From: Hydrogenophaga sp. IBVHS1
GTDB lineage: Bacteria > Pseudomonadota > Gammaproteobacteria > Burkholderiales > Burkholderiaceae_C
Length of the DNA: 64,000 nt
Assembly (NCBI RefSeq): GCF_002127265.1
Contig: NZ_NFUU01000003.1
Location: 1 to 64,000, forward strand
Direction of reading: 5' to 3'
The notes under the pieces were generated by a model. That model saw nothing but the letters and a program-made list of their open reading frames with translations. It did not search any database and was not told where the DNA came from. Position 1 is the stretch's first letter; every line of letters begins with the position of its first letter. Shown in pieces: positions 18,552 through 27,589 of the stretch. A program made the translations under genes and the position numbers.

Positions 18552-19550
18552 CTACGGCACCAGACCCCGGACGCGCGTGCGCTGGCGGTACTGGGCGGGC
18601 GTCACGCCCGCCAGGCGCTTGAAAAGCTTCCTGAAAAAGGTTGGGTCTTCATAGCCGACTGCCACCGCAATGTCCTCGATGGACGCGCCTTCGGTTTCGA
18701 GCATCTGCTTGGCTTCTTCAATCCGCAGGGTCTGCACATACCCGACCGGTGTGTAGCCGGTAGCCACCTTGAAGCGCCGCTTGAGACTGCGCTCCGACAG
18801 GCCCGATTGTTGGACCATCGCCAGAACTGGGTTGGGCCTTGCATGGTTGTCTACCAGCCAGGCCTGTACGCGGGCAACGACCGCATCGCTGTGTTGGCGG
18901 GGCCGTGCCATCGAAGCGAACGGCAACTGCCCGAAACCCCTGTCGCCCAGCAGAAACAGTCGCGCAATGCGCGCCGCCTCTTGGGCGCCGCAGAAGCGGC
19001 CGATCAGGTAAAGCGCCAGGTCCTGCCAGGCCGAGGCGCCGCCGGTGGTGATGAGCCGGCCCGCGTGGCCACTGTCACACAGGATCCGTTCAGGCCGGAA
19101 ACGCACCGCCGGGTAACGATCTCTGAACAGTTCGGCCATGGTCCAGTGCGACGCGGCGTCGTGTCCGTCCAGCAGGCCTGCCTCGGCCAGCAGCACGGCA
19201 CCGCTGCAGGTCGAACATACCAGCGCGCCGTCGCGGAGGTGACGGCGTACCCAGGCGATCTCTTCCTGCCAACGGCCCTCCGGTGCTTCGTCTGGCAACA
19301 GATGGATATCGCACACGATGACGATGTCCGCAAGTGCTCCCGTGAGGTTCTGCTGCGGTGTCACGCACAAGCCGGTGCTGGCCGTGAACGGGCGCGCGTC
19401 GCGGGCCACCAGGGTCACCTCCAGCGCGCCTGTTGCAGGGCCTGCCCCGGCACCGGCGGCGCCCAGCACCTCATGCAGCCCGAAGGCCGCCATGGTCCCG
19501 CTCTCGGGCAGAGACAGGATGGATATACGTGTGGTTGGTGGGGCTTCCAT
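18552..19550 (-). CDS. AraC-family transcriptional regulator, GlxA type
   Basis: 332 residues: a DJ-1/PfpI-like N-terminal domain (DIVIVCDIHLLPDEAP, GALVCSTCSGAVLLAEAGLL with the nucleophile-like Cys) followed by two helix-turn-helices of the AraC class (SERSLKRRFKVATGYTPVGYV and IEDIAVAVGYEDPTFFRKLFKRLAGVTPAQYR). Start at MEAPPTTR is favoured by AAGGAAG 6 nt upstream. It heads the same-strand run with the GST and hydrolase and probably regulates them or itself. Confidence 0.9.
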   Translation of the reverse strand: MEAPPTTRISILSLPESGTMAAFGLHEVLGAAGAGAGPATGALEVTLVARDARPFTASTGLCVTPQQNLTGALADIVIVCDIHLLPDEAPEGRWQEEIAWVRRHLRDGALVCSTCSGAVLLAEAGLLDGHDAASHWTMAELFRDRYPAVRFRPERILCDSGHAGRLITTGGASAWQDLALYLIGRFCGAQEAARIARLFLLGDRGFGQLPFASMARPRQHSDAVVARVQAWLVDNHARPNPVLAMVQQSGLSERSLKRRFKVATGYTPVGYVQTLRIEEAKQMLETEGASIEDIAVAVGYEDPTFFRKLFKRLAGVTPAQYRQRTRVRGLVP

Positions 19551-19760
19551 CGACGGCTTCCTTGATTCCCGTAGGCACATACGAAGCACCGAGAGGGGCG
19601 TCTGCATTGTCCGCTGCAAAGCCTTGTGATCGATGTTGCGCCCGACGCATTCAGGTTCGACGCGTGAGCAGTTCAGGGCAGCGCGAGTATTACGCGTCAG
19701 GTAATTGACGGGGCTGAGCAGATCCCAACAATTCAGTTCATATATCTGCGCTGAATCCAC

Positions 19761-20273
19761 ATGACCCCTGACCAGAAACAGACACCCATGATTCTTGCCT
19801 TGTCGCTGCTTGCGCTGCTCCTGGTCGCCGTAACCATGGGCTTGTCTTTCGCACACGCGCTGGAGTTTCCTGGAAAGCTTCGACTTGACGAGAAGACCTA
19901 CCGGGCAGTTCAAGCAATCTACTACCCGGGCTTCACGATCGGAGGGTTGATCGGTGAGTTCGGTTCCATGCTGGTGCTTTCCGCATTGCTGTTCTTGCTT
20001 TCTCCTGGGACTCCACGCTTCTGGTGGGTGGCCGGGACCTTAGGCCTCATGGTCGGAGTTCATGCCATTTACTGGGTTGTCACCCATCCCGTCAATTCTC
20101 ACTGGCTAAAAGGAACAGATCTTGACGGAGTGAGCAGCATGTTTTTCGGATGGTTTGCCTCCCCAGATGCAACCTGGACGCACATGCGCAACGTTTGGGA
20201 GTGGTCTCATGTTGCGAGGGCCATCGTCAGCTTTCTGGGTTTCCTTTCGATGACGCTAAGCATTGCTCGTTGA
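19761..20273 (+). CDS. Uncharacterised four-helix membrane protein
   Basis: 170 residues with four hydrophobic segments (MILALSLLALLLVAVTMGLSF, FGSMLVLSALLFLLSP, WWVAGTLGLMVGVHAIYWVV, AIVSFLGFLSMTLSI). A conserved-looking stretch lies after the first helix, HALEFPGKLRLDEKTYRAVQAIYYPGF. I cannot name a family. The sequence is poorer in GC than its neighbours, suggesting acquisition. The stop overlaps a TTG that could start the next membrane protein (TTGA). Confidence 0.72.
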   Translation: MTPDQKQTPMILALSLLALLLVAVTMGLSFAHALEFPGKLRLDEKTYRAVQAIYYPGFTIGGLIGEFGSMLVLSALLFLLSPGTPRFWWVAGTLGLMVGVHAIYWVVTHPVNSHWLKGTDLDGVSSMFFGWFASPDATWTHMRNVWEWSHVARAIVSFLGFLSMTLSIAR

Positions 20274-20761
20274 ACGCATACCGGCGCATTGACGCGCAAG
20301 GATCGCGGCTCATCACAGGGCACATTGCTGCAGCTCTGCAGCCTCGAAGAAGTTTGGCGAATCCCAATGCAACGACGTTCTACCAGGCACTGCAAAAATG
20401 CGCTGCACCGGCAATCTCAGGCATGGTTCTTGGCAGCCTCATTGCATCTCTGCTGTTGGACATCTTCATGCTTCCACACAGTTTGCCCCGAGATGCCGCA
20501 GGCACGCTCACACGTACTCTCGTGTTCTTCTATTCTTCACTTCTTGTTGCCGTTCCAATAACGCTTCTCTACGGCTGGACGATCTATTCGTTCTGCCTGT
20601 ACAAAGGTTGGAATCTTCTCTTGCCAACGATAGCGCTCCCGCTGCTACCCGCACTACTTGTCTATCCGTACGCTGAGACGGTTGGCGGAATAGTTTTGCT
20701 TTACGGACTTTGCATCGCCCTGGTTGGACATATCGCTCAAAAACGTACGAACAAATGTTGA
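20270..20761 (+). CDS. Uncharacterised small membrane protein (start uncertain)
   Basis: About 163 residues from the TTG that overlaps the previous stop. The body has four hydrophobic segments (ISGMVLGSLIASLLLDIFMLP, LVFFYSSLLVAVPITLLYGW, WNLLLPTIALPLLPALLVYP, GGIVLLYGLCIALVGHIA) and no family I recognise. There is no ATG close to the first helix; an internal ATG near 20423 would cut the protein into the first helix. Low GC, and probably translationally coupled to the preceding gene. Confidence 0.5.
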   Translation: MNAYRRIDAQGSRLITGHIAAALQPRRSLANPNATTFYQALQKCAAPAISGMVLGSLIASLLLDIFMLPHSLPRDAAGTLTRTLVFFYSSLLVAVPITLLYGWTIYSFCLYKGWNLLLPTIALPLLPALLVYPYAETVGGIVLLYGLCIALVGHIAQKRTNKC

Positions 20762-20823
20762 ACTGCAGAGGCTGCGTCCGAGTTTTCGATCGGTTCTTCT
20801 GATCTGGGTTAGCAGGCCCTGGT

Positions 20824-21987
20824 TCAAGTCTTGACAATGTGCGAAGCCAACCCCCGCCGAGGTGAAGGTTCGATCACCGGCGCGTACCCCAGCCGCGCCC
20901 ACATCTGCACCGTGAAACGCGGCGCAGGCGCATCGACGAGTTGATGGATCTCGGTGTAGGGCACCACCTGCTCCGGGTACTCCTGCAACGCCTGCGACAA
21001 GGGGTGCATCGACAGGCCGGCCGCCGTGGCCGCCAGTTGCGCACGCGCATAGGCGCGGCCCGAGTTGATCTGCGTGATCCGGTCGTTGCCTTCCGTCACC
21101 AGCCAGAAGAACGCGGGCGTGGTGTCGATCTTCACGTTGAACTCGTCGAGCTGGCTGGTGGTGGCGAAGTCGTCGGGCGCGGGGGCGACGCTGCGGTCGA
21201 ACAGGCCCACCGCGTCGAGCGCGCGCACCATCGGGTCGTTGAGTGAAATGCCGTCGCGGTGCTGGGCGATTTCCTTCGGACCCACGCGCAGCACCTTGAA
21301 CGACTCCATCACTGTGCGCGGCGTCACGAGCTCGATGCGCCAGGCTTCCTTCGCAATGCGCCGGTGCCGTTGCAGTGCCTCGGCCTGCGTGCTGCCGACA
21401 AAGCCCACGCGCACCGGGTGCGGCTGCACGCTGGCGGTGATGGCCTGCAGCGCCGCCGCCTCGGGCTCCCGCGCTTCATAGGCTTCGCGGTTGGTGCGGC
21501 GGCGCAGTATCTGCGCGAACAATGGGTCGGGCTTTACTGAGGCGTCAGCCACCAGGCGGATGCGCGCCGTGGGCCGTGCGTCCACCTTGGTCGGCGAGAA
21601 CACCCCTTGCGGGAACAGCGCGATCTCCGCTCGCAACCCCTTCTGCTTCGCCGCCAGATCCAGCAGCTCCAGAAACGTGCCCTGGCTCATCATCATCTGC
21701 CGCGAGAACGGATCCGTCTCCGGCAGCAGCCGCTTCTGGTCGATGAACAGCGTGATCTCGTCGGGCACACTCAGGTCCACCAGCCACGACTGCAGGTTGT
21801 GCGAGTGGGGCGCGAGGATGGCGTGCGAAAGGATCCAGCGGCGCGCATCGGACTGCCCCTCTCCGGGTGCTTGCCAGGCGGCAATGGCTTCGGGTGGCAT
21901 GGCGCTGCTGCAGCCAGCCAGTGTGGTGGCAGTGGCGGCGGCGACCACGCCACCACCGGCCAGGCGAATGAAAAGACGGCGTTGCAT
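20824..21987 (-). CDS. Acg-like nitroreductase-fold protein with Tat signal
   Basis: 387 residues. The N-terminus QRRLFIRLAGGG fits a twin-arginine signal and LAGCSS a lipobox, so it may be an exported lipoprotein. The body resembles the Acg-type FMN proteins of the nitroreductase superfamily: SHAILAPHSHNLQSWLVDL, DPFSRQMMMSQGTFLELLDLA and RRRTNREAYEARE. Substrate unknown. It lies 30 nt after the SDR gene on the same strand, so both are probably co-transcribed and controlled by the divergent LysR regulator. Confidence 0.78.
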   Translation of the reverse strand: MQRRLFIRLAGGGVVAAATATTLAGCSSAMPPEAIAAWQAPGEGQSDARRWILSHAILAPHSHNLQSWLVDLSVPDEITLFIDQKRLLPETDPFSRQMMMSQGTFLELLDLAAKQKGLRAEIALFPQGVFSPTKVDARPTARIRLVADASVKPDPLFAQILRRRTNREAYEAREPEAAALQAITASVQPHPVRVGFVGSTQAEALQRHRRIAKEAWRIELVTPRTVMESFKVLRVGPKEIAQHRDGISLNDPMVRALDAVGLFDRSVAPAPDDFATTSQLDEFNVKIDTTPAFFWLVTEGNDRITQINSGRAYARAQLAATAAGLSMHPLSQALQEYPEQVVPYTEIHQLVDAPAPRFTVQMWARLGYAPVIEPSPRRGLASHIVKT

Positions 21988-22017
21988 GTCGGGCTCCTTG
22001 AACGTTGAATGGTTGGG

Positions 22018-23064
22018 TCAGGCCTGCGCGACCATGGGCTCGGGTTGAGCCGACACGGCGGGCAACAGCTCGAGGTGTTGAAGCGTGCGGGCCAGGGCCA
22101 GCGGCCATGGCGTGTGCGGCTCATGACCGATGAAACCCAGCAGCCGGCGGTTGTCCAGTTGGTGCGGCTGCATCCAGAGGTAGCGCAGTGCGGCCAGTGC
22201 GCCCCAGCTCGGCACCAGCGGGCCCACCAGGCGCAGCAATGGCCAGGGCAGGCCCGCCACGCGCAGGTCCTGCTCCTCGCGCAGCCAGCCCTGCTGCCGG
22301 GCCACACGCTGCAGCTCGCGCACCCAGTCGTGCCCGGCCAGTGTGTGGCCACTGAAATGCAGAGACTCGAACGGCGCCATGTCGGCGCGCACGCGCGCCA
22401 GCTCCACGAAGGTCTGGGCCAGGTCGGGCAGGTAGGCCCAGGGCGTGGCCACGTCCAGCGGACCGGGAAACACCAGCTTGCCACGGCGAATGTCTTTCAG
22501 CATCGCCAGGTCCAGCCAGGTGCCTTGCCCTTGCCCGTAAAAGTTGCCGGCGCGCACGATCACCGCGCGCAGTTCGCCGCGCTGCGTGGCCTGTTCCAGC
22601 TGTTCTTCCATACCGCTGCGGATGCGGCCCATGGCCATGCTCGGCCGATAAGGTGCGCCTTCCATCAACGCCGCTGGCATCGATTGGCCGAAGTTGTAGA
22701 CGTTGCCCGGCAGCATGAGCGTGGCACCCAACGCCTTGGCCACCGCCATACCCGACTGCAGCAGCGGCCAGTTTTCCCGCTCCCAGGCCTGGCGCGTGTA
22801 CTGGCGCGGGTTGAGCGCATGCACCACCACCGAAGCGCCCCCGGCTTCTGCGATCAAGGCCTGCACGCCGGCTGGCCTGTCCACCGCGTGGGCCAGCCAC
22901 TGCACGCCGCTCACCTTCGGCGTGCTGGCGCCCGGGCGAACTTGAGCGAACACGCGCCAGCCATTGCGCGCAAAGGCCTGAACTGCTGCAAGACCAAATC
23001 GACCGCGACCGCCGAGCACGAGCACCGTGCCAGGTGAATTCGAGGAAGTGAGATGGGACGTCAT
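22018..23064 (-). CDS. NAD(P)-dependent epimerase/dehydratase-like protein
   Basis: 348 residues of the atypical extended SDR class. The N-terminal Rossmann motif is VLVLGGRGRFGLAAV, an aromatic/Tyr-x3-Lys pattern is not clear, and PGNVYNFGQSMP and VRAGNFYGQG mark the nucleotide-sugar-epimerase-like core. The ATG has AAGGAG 7 nt upstream. Divergent from the LysR gene with a 103-nt gap and followed by the nitroreductase-fold gene; the three look like one regulated unit. Substrate unknown. Confidence 0.82.
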   Translation of the reverse strand: MTSHLTSSNSPGTVLVLGGRGRFGLAAVQAFARNGWRVFAQVRPGASTPKVSGVQWLAHAVDRPAGVQALIAEAGGASVVVHALNPRQYTRQAWERENWPLLQSGMAVAKALGATLMLPGNVYNFGQSMPAALMEGAPYRPSMAMGRIRSGMEEQLEQATQRGELRAVIVRAGNFYGQGQGTWLDLAMLKDIRRGKLVFPGPLDVATPWAYLPDLAQTFVELARVRADMAPFESLHFSGHTLAGHDWVRELQRVARQQGWLREEQDLRVAGLPWPLLRLVGPLVPSWGALAALRYLWMQPHQLDNRRLLGFIGHEPHTPWPLALARTLQHLELLPAVSAQPEPMVAQA

Positions 23065-23167
23065 GGAAGAACTCCTTGGCGCACCGAACGCCGGTGCCAT
23101 GGACTGCATTGTGGAAACAGCCGCGCTCATACACAATTGCTTCAGATCAAACAACAGCTATTCAGGA

Positions 23168-24058
23168 ATGCATACCGGCGATTTCAACTGGACACTGATC
23201 CGCTCCTTCCTCGCCGCGCTGGACCGGGGCAGCCTCATGGGCGCGGCGCGTGCGCTTTCCACCAGCCAGCCCACGGTAGGCCGCCATATCGGCGAACTCG
23301 AAACGCAGCTCGGCGTGGTCCTGTTCGAACGCACCGGTCGTGGCCTGCTGCCCACGCCGCACGCGCAGCGCCTGGCCGATGCCGCGCGCGCCATGTCGGC
23401 CGCCGCCGATCAATTGGCGCGCCAGGCCACCGGTGCGCAGGCGCTGGCGCGTGGCACGGTGCGCATTAGCGCCAGCCAGCCGGTGACCTGCATGCTGCTG
23501 CCACCGCTGCTGCGCCAGATGCGCGAGCTGCATCCAGACATCCAGATCGAACTGGTGTCCAGCAACGCGGTGAGCAACCTGCTGCAACGCGAGGCCGACA
23601 TCGCCCTGCGCATGGTGCGGCCCGACCAGAGTTCGCTGGTGGCCAAACGCGTCGGGCAAGTGGCCATTGGCACCTTTGCTCACCGCGACTACCTGCGCCG
23701 GCGCGGCACGCCCCGCGCGCCGGCCGACCTGCTCACGCACGACGTGATCGGCAACGACCGGAACACCGACATCTTGCGCGGATTCGCCGGCATGGGCATG
23801 CCGATGCAGCGCGAGGATTTCGCCGTGCGCACCGACGACCTCAACGCCTACCAGGCCGCCGTGAGCGCCGGGATGGGCGTGGGTTTTCTGGCGCGCTACG
23901 CGGCGCGGCAGAATCCGGATCTGGTGCCGCTGCTGCCCATGCTCGACATTCCCGCCCTCCCCATGTGGCTCGCGGTGCACCGCGAGATTCGAAGCAACCC
24001 GCGGATCCGCCGCGTGTGGGACTTTCTTTCACAGACCCTGCCGCCCGCGCTGGCCTGA
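23168..24058 (+). CDS. LysR-family transcriptional regulator
   Basis: 296 residues: winged-helix DNA-binding domain FNWTLIRSFLAALDRGSLMGAARALSTSQPTVGRHIGELE followed by an effector-binding domain (MLLPPLLRQMRELHPDIQIELV, VAKRVGQVAIGTFAHRDYL). Start MHTGDFNW is placed 6 residues before the helix-turn-helix, normal for the family. Divergent from the SDR-nitroreductase pair and 30 nt before the GST gene, which are its likely targets. Confidence 0.93.
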   Translation: MHTGDFNWTLIRSFLAALDRGSLMGAARALSTSQPTVGRHIGELETQLGVVLFERTGRGLLPTPHAQRLADAARAMSAAADQLARQATGAQALARGTVRISASQPVTCMLLPPLLRQMRELHPDIQIELVSSNAVSNLLQREADIALRMVRPDQSSLVAKRVGQVAIGTFAHRDYLRRRGTPRAPADLLTHDVIGNDRNTDILRGFAGMGMPMQREDFAVRTDDLNAYQAAVSAGMGVGFLARYAARQNPDLVPLLPMLDIPALPMWLAVHREIRSNPRIRRVWDFLSQTLPPALA

Positions 24059-24088
24059 TCGCCATCCTTCCTCTAAAGAAAGACACCG

Positions 24089-24760
24089 ATGCTCACCGTT
24101 CACCACCTCAACAACTCGCGCTCGCAGCGCGTGCTCTGGATGCTCGAAGAACTCGGCGTGCCCTACCAGATCGAGCGCTACGAACGCAACCCCAAGACCA
24201 TGCTGGCGCCACCCGCGCTGCAGAAGGTGCACCCGCTGGGCAAGTCGCCGGTGGTCACCGACGGCAAGGCCACACTGGCCGAGTCGGGCGCCATCCTCGA
24301 GTACCTGGTGGAAACGTACGGCGAAGGCAAGTTCTCACCCGAGCGGGGAACGCCTTCGTTTCTGCGCTACCGCTACTGGCTGCACTACGCCGAAGGCTCG
24401 CTGGCCACCCCGCTGCTGCTACAGCTGGTGTTCGACCAGATCGAGCGCAAGGCCCCCTTCATCGTGCGGCCGGTGGCCAAGGCGATCTCCACGCAGGTCA
24501 AGGGCATGTTGGTCACGCCCAACCTCAAGCGCCACTTCGACTACCTCGAAGGCGAGCTCACCGAGCACGGCCCTTGGTTTGCCGGACGCTCATTCAGCGC
24601 CGCCGACGTGCAGATGAGTTTTGGCATTGAAGCCGCCGACGCGCGCGGCCTGCTCAAGAACCGGCCAAAGCTGGCCGACTGGCTGCGCCGCATTCACGAG
24701 CGGCCCGCCTACCAGCGTGCGCTGGCGCAGGGCGGGCCGTACGACCTGTCGTCGTTCTAG
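24089..24760 (+). CDS. Glutathione S-transferase
   Basis: 223 residues. Thioredoxin-like domain HHLNNSRSQRVLWMLEELGVPYQIERYERNP with the active-site Ser after the first strand, then HPLGKSPVVTDGKATLAESGAILEYL (cis-Pro and glutathione-binding Glu-Ser), and a helical C-terminal domain ending ERPAYQRALAQGGPYDLSSF. 30 nt after the LysR gene. Its final 4 bp overlap the convergent molybdenum hydroxylase gene. Confidence 0.93.
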   Translation: MLTVHHLNNSRSQRVLWMLEELGVPYQIERYERNPKTMLAPPALQKVHPLGKSPVVTDGKATLAESGAILEYLVETYGEGKFSPERGTPSFLRYRYWLHYAEGSLATPLLLQLVFDQIERKAPFIVRPVAKAISTQVKGMLVTPNLKRHFDYLEGELTEHGPWFAGRSFSAADVQMSFGIEAADARGLLKNRPKLADWLRRIHERPAYQRALAQGGPYDLSSF

Positions 24761-27018
24761 ACTTTGAACGGCAGCTCGCGCAGCGGCTTACCGGTCAGTT
24801 GCGCAATGGCATTGGCGAACGCAGGCGCCAGCGGCGGGAGACCCGGCTCGCCCACGCCAGTGGGGGCATCCGCGCTGGGCACGATATGCACGGCGATGGC
24901 CGGCATGTCGGTGATGCGCGGCACCGCGAAATCGCCAAAGTTGCTCTGCTCGACCACACCGTCCTTCAAGGTGATGGCCGCACCTGGAATGCACATGGAC
25001 AGGCCCATCAGCGCCCCTCCCTGGATCTGCGCTTCCACGCTCTTCGGGTTCACCGCCAGGTTGCAGTGCACGCCGGCCGTGACCTGGTGCAGCCTGGGTG
25101 CACCGTCGACGACCGAGGCCTCGACCACATAAGCCACCACCGAGTCGAACGACTCGTGCACCGCCACGCCCCAGGCGCGACCAGCGCTCAGGGTCTTCTT
25201 GCCATAGCCGCTCTTGTCCACCGCCAGTTGCAGGGCCGCGCGGTGGCGCACGGCCTTGGCGTCCATCAGTTTCATGCGGTAGGCCACCGGGTCCTGTTTT
25301 GTGGCTCGTGCGATGTCGTCGATGAGTGTTTCCATGACGTAGCCGGTGTGCGTGGAGCCCACGCTGCGCCACCACAGCACCGGCACGTTGTGCTTCGGGT
25401 GGTGCGCCGAAAGCCGCATCGGCAGCGTGTACGGCTTGCCCATGCCCTCGACCATGGTTTCGTCAACGCCGTTCTTCACCATCATGGGTTCGAAGAACGT
25501 GCCCGCCATGATGGACTGGCCGACGATGACGTGGTCCCAGGCGAGCACCTTGCCCTGCGCATCGAAACCGATCTCGGCGCGGTGCACGTGCATGGGCCGG
25601 TAGTAGCCGCCGCGCACGTCGTCCTCGCGGCTCCACACGGTGCGCACCGGCGCGCTGATGCCAGCGGCCTGCGTGGCTTTGGCGATGGTGCAGGCCTCCA
25701 CCACGAAGTCGCTGGTGAGCAGGCCGCGCCGGCCGAAGCCGCCGCCCGCCATCTGCACGTTCATCGTCACCTGCTCGGGCTTGATGCCCAGCGTGCGCGC
25801 GGCGGCTGCCGTGTCCAGCCCGGGCATCTGGGTGCCGGTCCACACCGTGGCTTTCGCGGCGGCGCCGCTGCCACTGAGCTGCACGGTGCAGTTCAGTGGC
25901 TCCATGGGCGCGTGCGCGAGGTAAGGAAACACGAACTCGGCGCTGATTTTCTGTGGCGCGCTGGCCAGCGGCGCCATGTCGGCGTCGTGCTTGATGTTGC
26001 CGGTCTTCGCGGCCAGTTCGCGGTAGCTCGCGAGCTGCTTCGCGCTGTCCACCTTCTCGCGGCCGGTGTCGTTCCACTGCACCTTCAGCGCGTCGCGGCC
26101 CTGCTTCGCAGCCCAGTAGCCTTCGCCCACCACCGCCACGCCTTCGCCACCGTCGTGCAAAGGCACGCGCAGCACGGCCTTCACGCCCGGCACGGCGCGC
26201 GCGGCGGCGTCATCGACCGATGCCACCTTGCTGCCGAACACCGGTGGGTGCTGCAGCACGGCGGTGAGCATGCCGGGCAGGCGCACGTCCATGCCGAAGC
26301 TCTGCTGGCCGCTGGCCTTGGCCTTGGCGTCCAGCCGCGTCGTGGGCTGGCCGATGATCCTGAAGCGCGACGGGTCCTTGAGCGTGACCTGTGCCGGCAC
26401 GGGTTGCTGCATGGCGGCGTCGGCCAGTGCGCCGTAGGTGAGCTTCTTGCCACCGGGGCCGATCACCACGCCGCGCTCTGTGGCCAGCGAACTGGCGGGC
26501 ACGCCCCACTGCTTCGCGGCCGCCGCCAACAACATGGCCCGCGTGCGTGCACCGAGTTCGCGGTACTGGGTGTACGAGTGCTTCACGGCCGTGGAGCCGC
26601 CGGTGATCTGCATGCCGAAGGCGGGGTCGTTGTAGGCCGGGTCGGCGTTGCCGTGCACGGCCTGCACGCGGCTCCAGTCGGCGTCCAGCTCTTCGGCCAG
26701 CACCATGGCCAGGCCGGTGTGCGTGCCCTGGCCGAATTCCAGGCGGTTGATGGTGACGGTGACCGTGCCGTCGCGCGCGATCTTCACAAAGGCGGCGGGT
26801 TGCTGGTCGGGCTTGAGGCCCGTGGCCGCTTGCGCTGCGCCTTGCTGAGCGTTCGCCATCAAGGGATACGCGCCCAGCGCGAAACCCGAGGCGGTGGCGA
26901 TCTTCAGGAAGCTGCGGCGCGCGATGCCTTCGAGCGCTTCGGCGTCGCCCAGGCGGTGCGCCAGCGCGGGTGGCAGGTGGGCGCGAATCTGATCAGCGGT
27001 GTGGTGTTGGAGGTGCAT
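24757..27018 (-). CDS. Molybdenum hydroxylase large subunit (isoquinoline 1-oxidoreductase beta-like), Tat-exported
   Basis: 753 residues. Twin-arginine signal RRSFLKIATASGFALGAYP near residue 34 predicts export as a folded complex. The xanthine-dehydrogenase-family core shows RLEFGQGTHTGLAMVLAEEL, MQITGGSTAVKHSY, MAGGGFGRRG, LPPLAPAFANAIAQLTG and the C-terminal GVGEPGLPP with the active-site Glu. Binds the molybdopterin cofactor and hydroxylates N-heteroaromatics or aldehydes in the family. 11 nt downstream of the 2Fe-2S subunit; controlled by the nearby TetR gene, by inference. Confidence 0.9.
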   Translation of the reverse strand: MHLQHHTADQIRAHLPPALAHRLGDAEALEGIARRSFLKIATASGFALGAYPLMANAQQGAAQAATGLKPDQQPAAFVKIARDGTVTVTINRLEFGQGTHTGLAMVLAEELDADWSRVQAVHGNADPAYNDPAFGMQITGGSTAVKHSYTQYRELGARTRAMLLAAAAKQWGVPASSLATERGVVIGPGGKKLTYGALADAAMQQPVPAQVTLKDPSRFRIIGQPTTRLDAKAKASGQQSFGMDVRLPGMLTAVLQHPPVFGSKVASVDDAAARAVPGVKAVLRVPLHDGGEGVAVVGEGYWAAKQGRDALKVQWNDTGREKVDSAKQLASYRELAAKTGNIKHDADMAPLASAPQKISAEFVFPYLAHAPMEPLNCTVQLSGSGAAAKATVWTGTQMPGLDTAAAARTLGIKPEQVTMNVQMAGGGFGRRGLLTSDFVVEACTIAKATQAAGISAPVRTVWSREDDVRGGYYRPMHVHRAEIGFDAQGKVLAWDHVIVGQSIMAGTFFEPMMVKNGVDETMVEGMGKPYTLPMRLSAHHPKHNVPVLWWRSVGSTHTGYVMETLIDDIARATKQDPVAYRMKLMDAKAVRHRAALQLAVDKSGYGKKTLSAGRAWGVAVHESFDSVVAYVVEASVVDGAPRLHQVTAGVHCNLAVNPKSVEAQIQGGALMGLSMCIPGAAITLKDGVVEQSNFGDFAVPRITDMPAIAVHIVPSADAPTGVGEPGLPPLAPAFANAIAQLTGKPLRELPFKV

Positions 27019-27029
27019 GACAGTTCCTT

Positions 27030-27491
27030 TCAGGCCAGCGAGCGGGCCGCATCCTTGATGGCAACGCGCACACGCGCATAGGTACCGCAGCGGCAGATGT
27101 TGCCGGCCATGGCGGTGTCGATGTCGGCGTCGGTCGGATTCCTGTTGGCCTTGAGCAGCGCGGTGGCGCTCATGATCTGGCCGCTCTGGCAGTAACCGCA
27201 CTGCGCCACGTCGGCCTTGACCCAGGCCTGGTGCACCGCCTTGCCCACGCGGTCGGTTTCAAGCGCTTCGATGGTGGTGATCTTCTGCCCCACCACCGCC
27301 GAGATCGGCGTGACGCAGGAGCGCGTGGCCGTGCCGTTGACGTGCACGGTGCAGGCACCGCAGAGCGCGGCGCCGCAGCCAAACTTGGTGCCGGTCATGC
27401 CCAGCGTGTCGCGCAGGGCCCAGAGGATGGGGGTAGAAGCGTCGGCGTCGACTCGCACGTCTTTGCCATTGATGTTGAGCGTGGTGGGCAT
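27030..27491 (-). CDS. 2Fe-2S subunit of the molybdenum hydroxylase (isoquinoline 1-oxidoreductase alpha-like)
   Basis: 153 residues with two 2Fe-2S sites: the plant-ferredoxin-like [20 protein letters not shown] and the C-terminal [12 protein letters not shown] with [12 protein letters not shown]. It passes electrons from the Mo cofactor subunit to an external acceptor. No FAD subunit is present, as in the isoquinoline oxidoreductase type. The gene is followed by the large subunit by 11 nt and preceded by an inverted repeat that may be the TetR operator. Confidence 0.93.
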   Translation of the reverse strand: MPTTLNINGKDVRVDADASTPILWALRDTLGMTGTKFGCGAALCGACTVHVNGTATRSCVTPISAVVGQKITTIEALETDRVGKAVHQAWVKADVAQCGYCQSGQIMSATALLKANRNPTDADIDTAMAGNICRCGTYARVRVAIKDAARSLA

Positions 27492-27534
27492 CGTGGTTTT
27501 CTCCTGAGGGGTGTGAGGAAATCGGGGGGGTTAT

Positions 27535-27550
27535 GAATGAATGTTCATTC
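27535..27550. promoter_or_regulatory. Inverted-repeat operator candidate of the hydroxylase operon
   Basis: GAATGAATGTTCATTC has perfect 7-bp arms (GAATGAA/TTCATTC) around a 2-bp centre, 44 bp before the small-subunit start. The same half-site GAATGAA recurs upstream of the divergent-side TetR gene at 28183-28195, suggesting that TetR binds both. Inferred from the sequence. Confidence 0.55.
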
Positions 27551-27589
27551 GCTTTTAATGGGTGATTCAGGGATGGATGAACATGGCTT

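Noticed and set aside
24799..27081. Long plus-strand frame of 760 codons
   Set aside because: Antisense to the molybdenum hydroxylase large subunit, which has clear motifs; the frame has none.
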